A DNA stretch of 64,000 nucleotides from Pedobacter sp. Leaf176 (GTDB taxonomy: Bacteria; Bacteroidota; Bacteroidia; Sphingobacteriales; Sphingobacteriaceae): contig NZ_LMPD01000004.1 of the NCBI RefSeq assembly GCF_001424305.1, forward strand, positions 186,001-250,000. Reading direction: 5' to 3'. Of this stretch, positions 42,710-51,759 are shown in pieces (position 1 is the stretch's first letter; every line of letters starts with the position of its first letter). A program made the translations under genes and the position numbers. The notes under the pieces are model-generated. The model was not told where the DNA came from. It worked only from the letters and a program-made list of their open reading frames with translations, and made no database searches.

Positions 42710-43879
42710 TTATTTTTTTAACTCAGCATAAACTGAATCGGTACTTTTCTCTTCCGGTTTAATCTTCATTCCATCTTTTAAGGATTGAAAACCTTCCAGA
42801 ACAATCTTATCACCAGCTTTGAGGCCCTTGGTTACAACAAAAAATTTGTCTTTAGCCAAATCCATAATCTGAATTTCGGTACTAATAACTTTTGAAGAAT
42901 CGCCTAAAACATAGACGAATTTCTTACCCTGTAAATCAATTGTAGATTTTTGAGGAACCAGAATTGCATTTTCGACCTTTTGAGGAATTCTCACTGATGC
43001 ACTACCGCCAGATTTTAATAAGGCTATAGGGTTAGGAAAAGTTGCCCTTAAACTTGCCGAACCGGTATTAGTATTAATTTGGCTGTTGATTGATTCGATT
43101 TTACCATTCTGAGCGTAAACTGTTCCATCTGCCAAAACCAAACTTACCGCCGGAATGTTTTTCATTTGCTGCGATAAGGTGCTGCCTTTATAGGTGTTAG
43201 AAAAATCCAGGAGCTGTTTCTCATTAAGAGAGAAATATGCATAGACTTTCGAAGTGTTTGATACTGTGGTTAACGGTTCTGTACTAGAGCTGCTTACCAG
43301 ACTTCCGGTACGGAAGGGGATACTGCCGACAATACCGTCGACAGGACTCGTAATTGAAGTATAGCCTAAATTAACCTGGGCGTTTGCTAACGTAGCTCTT
43401 GCCTGCGCCAAAGCTGCTCTTCTGCTTTGCAGCGTCAGTTGTGCAGCATCGAGATCATATTTACTGATGATGTCTTTTTCTACCAGGGGCTTAGTTTTAT
43501 TTACCTGCAACTGGGCTGCATTCACATCTGCCTCAGCACTGCTGATTGCCGCTCTTGCTGTTCTTACTTCCTGCTCATATTGCGGGGCCATAATAGTGAA
43601 AAGCAATTGGCCTTTTTTCACAACTGTACCCTCATCTACCAATATTTTTTGAATAAAGCCGTCTACTTTAGGACGTATATCAATGTTTTGGATGCCTTCA
43701 ATTGTTGCGGGGTAATCTGAATTAAGTTCTGTGGTTTGTGCGTTAACGGTAAAAACCGGGTAAGCTTGAGGGCCAGCTGCTGCCGCAGCTGCAGCTTTTT
43801 TAGCATCATCGTTGCCGCCACATGATGCTAAAATCATAGCAATGCTGACACTGAAAAAGAGAGTTGTTACTTTTCTCAT
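42710..43879 (-). CDS. RND efflux periplasmic adaptor lipoprotein
   Basis: The 389-residue protein has a lipoprotein signal (ISIAMILASCGG; cysteine about residue 20). The HlyD/AcrA layout follows: lipoyl half-motifs GIQNIDIRPKVDGFIQKILV and SPVDGIVGSIPFRTG, an alpha-hairpin rich in Ala/Gln (AAISSAEADVNAAQLQVNK), and a beta-barrel/membrane-proximal domain ending GLKAGDKIVLEGFQSLKDG. It links pump and duct. It is the first gene of the operon, 40 nt upstream of the pump gene, and a palindrome lies further upstream. Confidence 0.95.
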   Translation of the reverse strand: MRKVTTLFFSVSIAMILASCGGNDDAKKAAAAAAAGPQAYPVFTVNAQTTELNSDYPATIEGIQNIDIRPKVDGFIQKILVDEGTVVKKGQLLFTIMAPQYEQEVRTARAAISSAEADVNAAQLQVNKTKPLVEKDIISKYDLDAAQLTLQSRRAALAQARATLANAQVNLGYTSITSPVDGIVGSIPFRTGSLVSSSSTEPLTTVSNTSKVYAYFSLNEKQLLDFSNTYKGSTLSQQMKNIPAVSLVLADGTVYAQNGKIESINSQINTNTGSASLRATFPNPIALLKSGGSASVRIPQKVENAILVPQKSTIDLQGKKFVYVLGDSSKVISTEIQIMDLAKDKFFVVTKGLKAGDKIVLEGFQSLKDGMKIKPEEKSTDSVYAELKK

Positions 43880-43961
43880 GGACTATTTTTGTGTGTGTTT
43901 AAATTTAATTCCGGACTAAAAGCGTTGTCAAAATCTGATTTTGAAGTTCCAGATTTGTGCC

Positions 43962-43969
43962 CAAAAATA
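43962..43969 (-). promoter_or_regulatory. Candidate -7 element of the RND efflux operon
   Basis: The reverse strand reads TATTTTTG, matching TAnnTTTG, 83 nt before the adaptor ATG. The -33 box is not clear (TTTG lies 25 nt upstream). Confidence 0.4.
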
Positions 43970-44009
43970 GCGCCTAAAAAAAAATAAGTCTGTCCAAATT
44001 CTGTCATTT

Positions 44010-44025
44010 AATCAATCGATTGATT
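44010..44025. promoter_or_regulatory. Perfect 16-bp palindrome upstream of the efflux operon
   Basis: AATCAATCGATTGATT is a perfect 8+8 dyad in the 529-nt gap between the adaptor gene and dapF, about 41 nt upstream of the candidate -7 box. Size and symmetry are typical of operators for TetR- or MarR-type regulators, which often control efflux operons. No regulator gene is adjacent. The rest of the gap shows no ORF or hairpin that I can assign. Confidence 0.45.
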
Positions 44026-44408
44026 TATTTTTAATGCAAAATTGCCTTTTAGTAGGTTTAAATAGCTGTTTTAAAGTTGTTTATGTACTTGTTATGAAAA
44101 TGAATTGATGTGTAAATAAATTGCGACACATGTTAAAACCCTGTTAAACCAGTGCATTTGTATAGATTTAGTTTCAATAATTGTGTGTAAAATCAGGCAG
44201 TTTTGACTTTTGTTAGTGTGAAAAGTACACAGTTCTACAGGTTGTCTGATAGTTATGCTTTTAATTATAGTATATGTTTGAGCAAAGCCGAGATTCAGGA
44301 GATGCCGGCGCAGCTAAATTTTTGTACGCTAGTAATCTGTTTAACAAGATTCTCCTCTAGACGTTGTTCCGGCCGAAGGCGCTGGCTAAAATATGATGTT
44401 TAAAAAGC

Positions 44409-45191
44409 TTAGTCTACTGTTCCTTCGAAAACTAATTTCGCCGGGCCACATAAAAATACATTGGTAAAATTTTCACCGTCATAATCAAATTCTATTTTGA
44501 TGTCGCCACCTAAAACTTTAATATCTGTATTGATATGGCCAGTTAAATTTTTGTAGTTCGCCATTGCCATAGCGACTGCAGTTACACCAGTTCCACAGGC
44601 AAAGGTTTCATCTTCGACACCACGCTCGTAAGTCCGAACAAATAGGTGGTCACCTTTATCCTCAACAAAATTAACATTAATGCCTTTGTCGGCATAGGTA
44701 GCATTGTTACGAATGGTTTTGCCAGCTGTATAGACATCGAAAATGTCTAAATTACTTTGTTGTGCAACATAGTGAGGTGAACCGGTGTTTAAAACGTACG
44801 CGTCAGCATCTCTTGTTATTGCATCAACATCAATCATTTGGAGATCCACCCAATCGCCGGAAGCTGAAATTCTGGCATAATGGGCGCCATCAACTGCCAA
44901 AAAGTTAGTATCATTCCCGATGATGCCCAAGTGCTTTGCAAAAGCAACAATGCACCTGCCTCCGTTTCCGCACATACTGCCAAGTTTGCCATCTGAATTG
45001 AAATAATGCATCTCAAAATCATAGTCGTCGTGCCCGGTTAAATACATTAGTCCATCGGCACCAATGCCAAATCTGCGGTCGCAAAGCCGCTCAATCATGC
45101 CATTATCGATGTTTTTTAACGGGCTTTTCGTGTGATCTATTAAAATAAAGTCGTTCCCGGCGCCTTGATATTTAAAGAAATTAATTTTCAT
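44409..45191 (-). CDS. dapF: Diaminopimelate epimerase
   Basis: The 260-residue protein has the DapF signature: FFKYQGAGNDFILID at the N-terminus, MCGNGGRCIVAFAK with the first catalytic cysteine (about residue 75), ERGVEDETFACGTGVTAVAM with the second (about 198), and internal NTGSPHYV. It converts LL- to meso-diaminopimelate for lysine and peptidoglycan synthesis. Both cysteines are present, so it should be active. It is monocistronic as far as seen, and no terminator is evident at its 3' end. Confidence 0.97.
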   Translation of the reverse strand: MKINFFKYQGAGNDFILIDHTKSPLKNIDNGMIERLCDRRFGIGADGLMYLTGHDDYDFEMHYFNSDGKLGSMCGNGGRCIVAFAKHLGIIGNDTNFLAVDGAHYARISASGDWVDLQMIDVDAITRDADAYVLNTGSPHYVAQQSNLDIFDVYTAGKTIRNNATYADKGINVNFVEDKGDHLFVRTYERGVEDETFACGTGVTAVAMAMANYKNLTGHINTDIKVLGGDIKIEFDYDGENFTNVFLCGPAKLVFEGTVD

Positions 45192-45585
45192 TTATTCTTC
45201 ATTATTTAATGCAATATTTGAGTTGCAAATGCGGCTTCAGATTTAATGTTTTTTAATTTAACATTTTTTAACACCGCTTGAAGCGCTTTGGTCATGCAAA
45301 TATCGTTTATATGGTATTAAATTTGAATAAACTTACAAAAGAAAATTTGAGCAGAAAAAAACTGCCGGAGCATTCTGCTTAAATCAAAATGAATAAATGC
45401 TCTTGCGACCTTTACGAACAAATAAACGGATATTATTAAGCAAACAATTAGCTGGCAATAATGCTTTTAATATCAGGGGATTTTAAAAAACAATATATAA
45501 CACATGAAACCATCAAAAGTAGACAAATGAACAAGGGAATAGCTTTTGATAGCTTCATGACCATTAAAAAACAATATACAAACAC
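45192..45585. other. Intergenic gap with direct repeat upstream of the HtrA gene
   Basis: The gap between dapF and the protease gene has no recognisable ORF. TAAAAAACAATATATAACAC (about 45484) and TAAAAAACAATATACAAACA (about 45565), both followed by CATGAAA, are direct repeats about 81 nt apart; the second includes the protease start region. TAAATTTG at 45318-45325 is a possible -7 box. Confidence 0.5.
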
Positions 45586-47136
45586 ATGAAAAAAATATTA
45601 GGAATTACCGTGTTAGCTGCTTTTATAGGTGGGGCAGCAGCAATTGGGGGCTACAAACTATTTGAGCGAAACCAAACAGGCAGTACAATTTCAGAGAAAC
45701 AGAATTTATATTTTGCCAATAATCCACTAAAAGTATCATCGGCAGGAACCGCAGATTTTACACAGGCAGCAGCAGCAGTTGCACCAGGTGTGGTTCACAT
45801 TAAAACGACTTATGCTGCAAAAAGCGGTGGCGGCAGGGGTTCATCTCCTTTGGATATGTTCGATGATTTCTTTGGCGGGGGCGGTCGTCAGATGCAGCGT
45901 CAACCAAGAGCAGCGTCTGGTTCTGGTGTAATTATCAGCCAGGATGGTTACATTGTTACCAATAACCACGTTGTCGAAAATGCAGAAAAAGTAGAAGTGA
46001 TTTTAACAGATAAGCGTAAAGTTGAAGCTAAAATAATCGGTCGCGATCCGAACACAGATTTAGCGTTGATTAAAGTTAGTGCTACAGGCTTGCCTGTTGT
46101 AAAAATGGGTAACTCCGATAATGTTCAGGTTGGTGAATGGGTTTTGGCTGTAGGCTTTCCTTTAGATCTTAATACAACGGTTACCGCAGGTATTGTTAGT
46201 GCTAAAAACAGGAGCATTGGAATCATTGGTCGTGAGCAACAAGGCAACGAAATTACAGAGGAAGAATATCGTGAATACCAACGTACAGGTAAAAGACCCG
46301 ATCGTCCGGCCAATACAAGTATAGAATCATTTATTCAAACTGATGCCGCGATTAATCCGGGTAATAGTGGAGGTGCGTTAGTAAATGCTAACGGGGAATT
46401 GGTCGGTATTAATTCTGCGATTGCTTCTCAAAGCGGCTATAACCAGGGTTACGGTTTTGCTATACCAGTTAACTTAGCTCGTAAAATTGTTGATGATTTT
46501 ATGAAATATGGTACTGTAAAACGTGGTTATATTGGCGTTAATTTTGTGCCGTTAAGTGGTGACGAAAAACCAGAAGGTATAAATACGAAAGAAATCAGTG
46601 GATTATATGTTAATGAAGTTGTTCCAGGTGGTGGTGCTGCTGCAGCGGGATTAAAATCAGGCGACGTGATTAAGAAAGTTGATGGTGTTGTAATTAATGA
46701 TTCACCTGATTTACAAGAGAGAATCGGACGTTTAAACCCTGGAGACAAAGTTAAATTGACAGTCCTAAGAGACGGTTCTTTAAAGGATTACAGTGTTACG
46801 CTAAAAGATGAGGCCAGTTTAGGCGCAAATACCAGAACTGCCGCTACAAAAAGCATCGAGGTTTCCAAACTTGGCGCCACGTTCGTTCCGGCTACGCCAG
46901 CACAGAAATCTAAATATGGTGTAAGCAGTGGGGTTGTGGTAAGTTCAGTTGTTACAGGTAAGGCATTCGATAATATTGGTGTTGAAAAAGGCTTAATCAT
47001 TACTAAAGTGAATGGACAACCGGTAAACTCAGTTGCTGATGTTCAAAAAGCATTACCTCAAACCAGAAATAACTTGATTTATATGTCTGGTGTAAGTGAG
47101 CAAGGAACATTTAATTTTAGTTTTCCTGCACAGTAA
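45586..47136 (+). CDS. HtrA/DegQ-type periplasmic serine protease
   Basis: The 516-residue protein has an N-terminal hydrophobic signal/anchor (about 1-22) and a trypsin-like domain with the triad in VTNNHVVENA (His about 128), NTDLALIKV (Asp about 158) and NPGNSGGALVN (Ser about 261). Two PDZ domains follow (starting near GYIGVNFVPL and SKLGATFVPA). It degrades or refolds misfolded envelope proteins. A Gly/Arg-rich loop (GGGGRQMQRQPRA) lies in the LA-loop region. Followed by a strong terminator; monocistronic. Confidence 0.95.
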   Translation: MKKILGITVLAAFIGGAAAIGGYKLFERNQTGSTISEKQNLYFANNPLKVSSAGTADFTQAAAAVAPGVVHIKTTYAAKSGGGRGSSPLDMFDDFFGGGGRQMQRQPRAASGSGVIISQDGYIVTNNHVVENAEKVEVILTDKRKVEAKIIGRDPNTDLALIKVSATGLPVVKMGNSDNVQVGEWVLAVGFPLDLNTTVTAGIVSAKNRSIGIIGREQQGNEITEEEYREYQRTGKRPDRPANTSIESFIQTDAAINPGNSGGALVNANGELVGINSAIASQSGYNQGYGFAIPVNLARKIVDDFMKYGTVKRGYIGVNFVPLSGDEKPEGINTKEISGLYVNEVVPGGGAAAAGLKSGDVIKKVDGVVINDSPDLQERIGRLNPGDKVKLTVLRDGSLKDYSVTLKDEASLGANTRTAATKSIEVSKLGATFVPATPAQKSKYGVSSGVVVSSVVTGKAFDNIGVEKGLIITKVNGQPVNSVADVQKALPQTRNNLIYMSGVSEQGTFNFSFPAQ

Positions 47137-47160
47137 TTAATTAAAAAATAAGTTATGCTA

Positions 47161-47192
47161 AGGGTTCCGATTTTCATCGGAACCCTTTTTAC
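47161..47192 (+). terminator. Rho-independent terminator after the HtrA gene
   Basis: AGGGTTCCGA / TCGGAACCCT form a perfect 10-bp stem with a short T-rich loop and a T-run, 24 nt after the stop codon. Confidence 0.92.
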
Positions 47193-47346
47193 TTTAATCC
47201 TATGAATTGGCTCATGATTCACATGTAATGTATTCTGGCATTCAATGCAATTAATCAGCGCACTGATGTTTTCTTTTTTAACAGGATAAAGCACAATATC
47301 CACATGCCATATTTCGATTTTCTGTCCTTCCTCTAAGCTTTCTAAC

Positions 47347-47354
47347 TATCTTTG
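47347..47354 (+). promoter_or_regulatory. Candidate -7 element of the methyltransferase gene
   Basis: TATCTTTG matches TAnnTTTG and ends 4 nt before the ATG at 47359, which would give an essentially leaderless transcript. Confidence 0.5.
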
Positions 47355-47358
47355 TGCT

Positions 47359-48042
47359 ATGGATGTTTTTGGTAAAGCGTTAACAGATTTCTATAAAACT
47401 GGAGTCGCAGGCGTGCTTTTGCTGCACAATTCTTACGATAAGCCCGAAGAAATGCCGATAGATTTTTTCTTTCGCGATGAGGAGGAAATGCCGGTTCTGG
47501 AACTTCAGGCTCTGCACATGTGTAAGGGAAAGGTACTGGATGTTGGTGCAGGTGTTGGAAGTCATGCGCTGGTTTTGCAGGCATTTAATGGGGATGTTAC
47601 GGCAATCGATGTATCGGAAGCTGCGGTTGACATTATGAAAGACAGGGGCATAAAAAAGGCTTTATTACAGGACATTTTTACATATACGGAGAAATTTGAT
47701 ACCGTTTTAATGCTAATGAACGGAATCGGTTTAACCGGCACTTTAACTGTTTTCAAAGACTTTCTTGAAAAGTTAAAAGAACTAATCAATCCCGGTGGAC
47801 AGGTGCTTTTCGATACATCGGATATTGCTTATCTGTACCATGATTTACCAAAACCTCAGAACCGTTATTATGGCGAGGTTTCTTATCAATACGAATATAA
47901 AGGAGAAAAAGGAAATTGGTTTAACTGGTTGTATGTTGATCCGGATACCGTTAAAAAAATGGCCTCAGAGGTGGGTTGGACCTGTGAAATTATTTTTGAT
48001 GATGAACAAGATCAATATCTTGTGAGGTTAACTTTGGTTTAA
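47359..48042 (+). CDS. Class I SAM-dependent methyltransferase
   Basis: The 227-residue protein has a Rossmann methyltransferase core: motif I GKVLDVGAGVGSHALVLQ (about 56-72), the acidic end of beta2 in VTAIDVSEAAVDIMK, and motif IV-like FDTVLMLMNGIGLTG. The C-terminal part WFNWLYVDPDTVKKMASEVG resembles small-molecule or protein methyltransferases, but the acceptor cannot be told. A -7 box lies directly upstream. Confidence 0.85.
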   Translation: MDVFGKALTDFYKTGVAGVLLLHNSYDKPEEMPIDFFFRDEEEMPVLELQALHMCKGKVLDVGAGVGSHALVLQAFNGDVTAIDVSEAAVDIMKDRGIKKALLQDIFTYTEKFDTVLMLMNGIGLTGTLTVFKDFLEKLKELINPGGQVLFDTSDIAYLYHDLPKPQNRYYGEVSYQYEYKGEKGNWFNWLYVDPDTVKKMASEVGWTCEIIFDDEQDQYLVRLTLV

Positions 48043-48197
48043 AATACCCATCTGCGCATTATTGTGATCCATCTTATCTTTTCATTTCGACTTCGGATGG
48101 CTCTTATTTAATTCCATTTGTATTAAATCAATTACTTGGATTGGTTTTTGTTTAATTCGATTATTACTTATTAATTTAGCCGTTACAACAAAACAAC

Positions 48198-49898
48198 GTG
48201 AAAAAGAATCTATTCCTGGCCATAATCGCCTGCATTGCTACATTTTCTGCAAGCGCACAAAAACAATCTTATTTAGAAATGTTATCCAATCAGCCTAAAT
48301 GGGTTGATTCTGTTTTCAAAAAATTAAACCGAAGAGAAAAAATTGCGCAAATGTTTTTCGTTCGGGCACACACGAATTTGGGTAAAAAGTATTCTGACTC
48401 TGTTGGGATGGTTATTAAGAAAGAGCAACTTGGGGGGGTTATCTTTTTCCAAGGCGGACCAGGCAGGCAGGCAGCTGTAACCAATGCGTACCAAAAAGTA
48501 AGTCGCGTACCTTTAATTGTAGCTAACGATGGCGAATGGGGGCTTGGCATGCGTTTGGACAGCACCATTTCCTATCCTTATCAAATGACTTTAGGCGCCA
48601 TTCAAAATAAGGATTTAATTTACAGAATGGGTCAAGAAGTAGCTAAAGACTTTAAGCGCATGGGTATGCAAATGAACCTGGCACCTGACGCAGATATAAA
48701 TAATAATGCTAAGAACCCGGTAATTAACTACCGTTCGTTTGGTGAAAATAAATACAATGTTGCGACAAAGACTGCTGCCTACATGAAAGGCATGCAGGAT
48801 GGCGGATTGTTAACCACCCTTAAACATTTTCCCGGCCATGGTGATACGGATGTTGATTCGCATTATGATTTACCGCAGCTTACCTTTAGTGCTGCCCGTT
48901 TAGATAGTTTGGAAATGTATCCTTTTAAGGAGCTTATTAAACAAGGTGCGTCGGGTATTATGATTGCGCACATGAACATTCCATCGTTAGATAACACACC
49001 GAATTTGCCGTCAACTTTGTCAAAGCCAATTGTAACAGGTATTCTGAAGGAGAAGTTAGGCTTTAAGGGCTTGATTATTTCCGATGCAATGGATATGAAA
49101 GGTGTTGTGAAATATTTCAAAGATGGTGAGGCTGATTTATTGGGCATAATTGCAGGAAACGACATTTTAGAGCTTTCTGAAAACAGTGACCGTGCGATTC
49201 ATTTGGTGCGTAAAGCGGTACGTCAGGGTCGTATCGATATTAAATCTATTGATGAAAGTGTGCGTAAAATCTTAACAGCTAAATATTGGGCTGGCCTGAA
49301 TCGACGGGATACTATTGTTACTCAAGGTGTTGTTGCAGGTGTAAATCGTAATGCAAGCAATGCATTGGTTCAGGAATTAGCGAACGCTTCGGTCACTTTA
49401 TTAAAAGGCAAAGACTACATTAAAAATATGATTCCGATAAGAAGAACTGCCATTATTAGTATTGGTGTTCCTTCAGTTACACGATTTCAAAAAGAGATTT
49501 CTAAAGGTTTTTACAATTCAGTTTATTATGTGTTGGATAAGGATGCAACGGCAACTCAGATTTCAAATATCGCCCGCGAAATCGGCGCTTTTGATCAGGT
49601 AATCGTAGGTATTCACGACAGTAGAGCAAGACCTGGAAATAACATTCCTTTAAACGCAGGAGTAAAAAACTTTATTAAGGAGCTATCGGGTAGGAATGCT
49701 GTTTTTGCATTATTTGCAAATCCATATAACCTTGCGGGATTACCAGGACTTGAAAATAGTAAAGGCCTGGTTGTTGCTTATCAAAAAGAAGATTATATGC
49801 AAGTTTCAGCGGCAGCTGTAATCAATAACCGATTGCTGCCTACGGGGAAATTACCAGTAAGTATTTTACCGAATTTTAAGTTTGGCGAAGGTTTGTAA
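48198..49898 (+). CDS. Glycoside hydrolase family 3 (beta-N-acetylglucosaminidase-like)
   Basis: The 566-residue protein has a signal peptide (ending SASAQ) and a GH3 barrel: VANDGEWGLGMRLD, KHFPGHGDTDVDSHYDLPQL (about 209-228; the DxH pair is the acid/base of NagZ-type enzymes) and LIISDAMDMKGVVKYF with the nucleophile Asp. A second alpha/beta/alpha GH3-C domain follows (about 390-560). It probably releases N-acetylglucosamine during peptidoglycan turnover. Unlike some Bacteroidota homologues it carries no C-terminal beta-lactamase domain. The start codon appears to be GTG at 48198. Confidence 0.9.
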   Translation: MKKNLFLAIIACIATFSASAQKQSYLEMLSNQPKWVDSVFKKLNRREKIAQMFFVRAHTNLGKKYSDSVGMVIKKEQLGGVIFFQGGPGRQAAVTNAYQKVSRVPLIVANDGEWGLGMRLDSTISYPYQMTLGAIQNKDLIYRMGQEVAKDFKRMGMQMNLAPDADINNNAKNPVINYRSFGENKYNVATKTAAYMKGMQDGGLLTTLKHFPGHGDTDVDSHYDLPQLTFSAARLDSLEMYPFKELIKQGASGIMIAHMNIPSLDNTPNLPSTLSKPIVTGILKEKLGFKGLIISDAMDMKGVVKYFKDGEADLLGIIAGNDILELSENSDRAIHLVRKAVRQGRIDIKSIDESVRKILTAKYWAGLNRRDTIVTQGVVAGVNRNASNALVQELANASVTLLKGKDYIKNMIPIRRTAIISIGVPSVTRFQKEISKGFYNSVYYVLDKDATATQISNIAREIGAFDQVIVGIHDSRARPGNNIPLNAGVKNFIKELSGRNAVFALFANPYNLAGLPGLENSKGLVVAYQKEDYMQVSAAAVINNRLLPTGKLPVSILPNFKFGEGL

Positions 49899-49933
49899 GG
49901 TGTTGTTAAGTTCTATTTAGATTGATAGATTAG

Positions 49934-49981
49934 CCACAGGTTTGCAGATATAGAATTATAGATAATCTGCGAAATTTGTGG
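49934..49981. repeat. Small extragenic palindrome (CCACAGGTTTGCAGAT type)
   Basis: CCACAGGTTTGCAGAT and ATCTGCGAAATTTGTGG are inverted, imperfect copies closing a short loop, 36 nt after the GH3 stop. The core TGCAGAT/ATCTGC is shared with the repeats at 7204 and 29435. It may also act in termination. Confidence 0.6.
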
Positions 49982-50054
49982 TGATCATTTTTGATAACGT
50001 TTTTTTAAAACAATTACCTGCTCTAAAACATTATCTATTTATAAAATTAAAGTT

Positions 50055-50258
50055 ATGATAGACCCAAAAGACGAAGATTATTCGAACGACCCAAACGATG
50101 CTTTACGCAGAGAGGACGACACAGAAAATATTAAGGAATTGGATGGCGATGATACCAACATTGAACATGATAAAGATTTGTTGGAGCAAGCCGATGAAGC
50201 ATCGAGAGCATCATACGAATTGAATGTGGATGATATCAAGGATGATGAAAGCGATTAG
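50055..50258 (+). CDS. Small highly acidic protein
   Basis: The 67-residue protein is rich in Asp/Glu (DPKDEDYSNDPNDALRRED, DESD at the end) with no signal peptide or helix-forming hydrophobics. Such small acidic proteins recur in Sphingobacteriaceae; I know no function. A terminator follows the stop immediately, supporting a real gene. Confidence 0.6.
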   Translation: MIDPKDEDYSNDPNDALRREDDTENIKELDGDDTNIEHDKDLLEQADEASRASYELNVDDIKDDESD

Positions 50259-50260
50259 AT

Positions 50261-50318
50261 AAAAAAAAGAAAGCCGCAGATTTGCAGATTAATATCTGAA
50301 AATCTCCGGCTTTCTGCT
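50261..50318. terminator. Bidirectional terminator between convergent genes
   Basis: AGAAAGCCGCAGATTT pairs with AAATCTCCGGCTTTCT (two mismatched positions), enclosing a GCAGATT/AATATCTG inner stem. It lies 3 nt after the acidic-protein stop and 14 nt before the stop of the reverse thioredoxin-like gene; an A-run on its left serves the reverse gene. Confidence 0.8.
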
Positions 50319-50331
50319 TTAAGCTATACGA

Positions 50332-50865
50332 TTATTTGGCTTTGAGCTTATATGTTTCAGGATTAACTGCAGCAACAGTCCAACCTTTTAAAAATGATAT
50401 TGTTTTCTTCACATCGTGACCAACTTTCTTTTTACCGTTAGCACCAATTTCATCAGTTTCTAAATAGGCGGAATTTTCGATGTGCAACACTTTTCCTTTT
50501 CCATCTAAAATCACGAAAACGGGATAACCGAAACGATTAGGGAAACCTAAATATTTCATTGCCTCGTCATTGTGATGATCTTTATCCCAATTCACTAAAA
50601 CATATTCGTAGTTATCACTAATGGTTTGTTTTAGAACTGCCGTAGTGTCAACCAAATTGTGAAAAGCAATACACCATGTACACCAATTGCCTCCAACCTG
50701 AACCAATACATTTTTATTAGCTTTAGCGGCTTTTTCTGTAGCTGCTTTAAGGTCGGACATTGCATTCGCCTCTGGGTTATAAATGCGAACGCCTTCTGTT
50801 TTAGCCTGGCTAAATGCTGATGCTGATATAAACATTGCAGCTAATATGGTGAATAATTTTTTCAT
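50332..50865 (-). CDS. Secreted thioredoxin-family protein
   Basis: The roughly 177-residue protein has a signal peptide (MKKLFTILAAMFISASAFSQ) and a thioredoxin-like fold with the active-site motif GNWCTWCIAFH (CxxC) and the cis-proline region FGYPVFVILDGKGKVL. It resembles DsbD-C/thioredoxin_7 periplasmic oxidoreductases. The start is ATG 50865; an in-frame ATG at 50886 would only add MYYYIKG before the signal. Likely role: reduction or isomerisation of disulfides in the periplasm. Confidence 0.87.
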   Translation of the reverse strand: MKKLFTILAAMFISASAFSQAKTEGVRIYNPEANAMSDLKAATEKAAKANKNVLVQVGGNWCTWCIAFHNLVDTTAVLKQTISDNYEYVLVNWDKDHHNDEAMKYLGFPNRFGYPVFVILDGKGKVLHIENSAYLETDEIGANGKKKVGHDVKKTISFLKGWTVAAVNPETYKLKAK

Positions 50866-50958
50866 GCCTTTTATATAATAATACAAAACTAGTAAAGTCG
50901 ACTAACTTAATAGATTATTGCTAAATTCTTTACAGAAGAAATACATTTTACAAAAGCA

Positions 50959-50966
50959 TATATTTG
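50959..50966 (+). promoter_or_regulatory. Candidate -7 element of the TatD-like gene
   Basis: TATATTTG matches TAnnTTTG and ends 7 nt before the ATG at 50974. No clear -33 TTTG. Confidence 0.45.
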
Positions 50967-50973
50967 TGTATTA

Positions 50974-51630
50974 ATGGATTTTTTAGACGTACATACGCAT
51001 AAAGCAGCACAGCAAAAAGGTGTGGAAAGTATTCAAAGCTTGTCGTTAACGAGCGATATCTTTCTTGCCATGCCGAAAACAAGACCCATTTCCATTGGCT
51101 TGCATCCCTGGTATGCCACTTTAGATAAACTGGAAACACAACTAAAGTATTTGAGCGTTTTGGCGAAACAAGCAAATGTTAAGTTAATTGGTGAGTGCGG
51201 ATTAGATAAGCTGATGGGTGACAACCTTGAAAATCAAATCTCGATTTTAACGAGTCAAATTACACTTGCTGAAGAATTCAGTAAACCATTAATTTTACAT
51301 TGTGTAAAAGCCTTTTCAGAGCTTATTGAACTAAAAGAAAGGTTGAAAGTCAAAGTGCCAATGATTATACACGGTTTTAACAAAAATGAAGAGTTGGGCA
51401 GGCAGTTAATGGCGAAAGGATTTCTGTTATCCTTTGGAGCCGCGATTTTGAAGGAGAATTCTGGTGCAGGAAAGCTGATTCAGCAAAGCGAAAATTTTTT
51501 TCTTGAAACCGATGATTCTGAAATTTCAATTAAAGAAATTTATAAGGCAGCAGCCAATTTAAAAAAATGTTCAGTTGATGAATTGAAAGCATGTATTTTT
51601 GAAAACTGGAATAATTTGAATTTATTATAA
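50974..51630 (+). CDS. TatD-family metal-dependent hydrolase
   Basis: The 218-residue protein has the TatD metal ligands: DVHTHK (HxH, about 6-8), LIGECGLDKL (Glu), LILHCVKAF (His), IIHGFN (His) and FLETDDSE (Asp). It is shorter than the usual 255-265 residues: the region after the first HxH is compact (SIGLHPWYAT comes early). TatD proteins act as Mg-dependent DNases or deoxyribonucleases in repair. The tcdA gene follows; this pairing is frequent in Bacteroidota. Confidence 0.87.
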   Translation: MDFLDVHTHKAAQQKGVESIQSLSLTSDIFLAMPKTRPISIGLHPWYATLDKLETQLKYLSVLAKQANVKLIGECGLDKLMGDNLENQISILTSQITLAEEFSKPLILHCVKAFSELIELKERLKVKVPMIIHGFNKNEELGRQLMAKGFLLSFGAAILKENSGAGKLIQQSENFFLETDDSEISIKEIYKAAANLKKCSVDELKACIFENWNNLNLL

Positions 51631-51684
51631 CTAACCGCAGATAAATACAAGTTATAGCGTCTATTATTTAAAAATATAAACATA

Positions 51685-51741
51685 GCCACGGAAGCACAGA
51701 AATCACAGAAAATTTTACGAGTCAATCCGTGTTTCCGTGGC
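51685..51741. repeat. Extragenic palindrome GCCACGGAAGCACAG / CCGTGTTTCCGTGGC
   Basis: GCCACGGAAGCACAG (51685-51699) and TCCGTGTTTCCGTGGC (51726-51741) are inverted copies in the gap before tcdA. The CACAGAAATCACAGAAAA words inside link it to the CACAGAG family at 18062 and 58921. Confidence 0.7.
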
Positions 51742-51759
51742 AAAAATAAATTAAGCAAA

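Noticed and set aside
43880..44408. Regulator gene or tRNA in the efflux-dapF gap
   Set aside because: No frame with family features and no cloverleaf or T-loop sequence could be found; only the palindrome and a -7-like box stand out.
47079..47303. Reverse frame of 74 codons overlapping the end of the HtrA gene
   Set aside because: It crosses the terminator and a conserved gene end and shows no domain.
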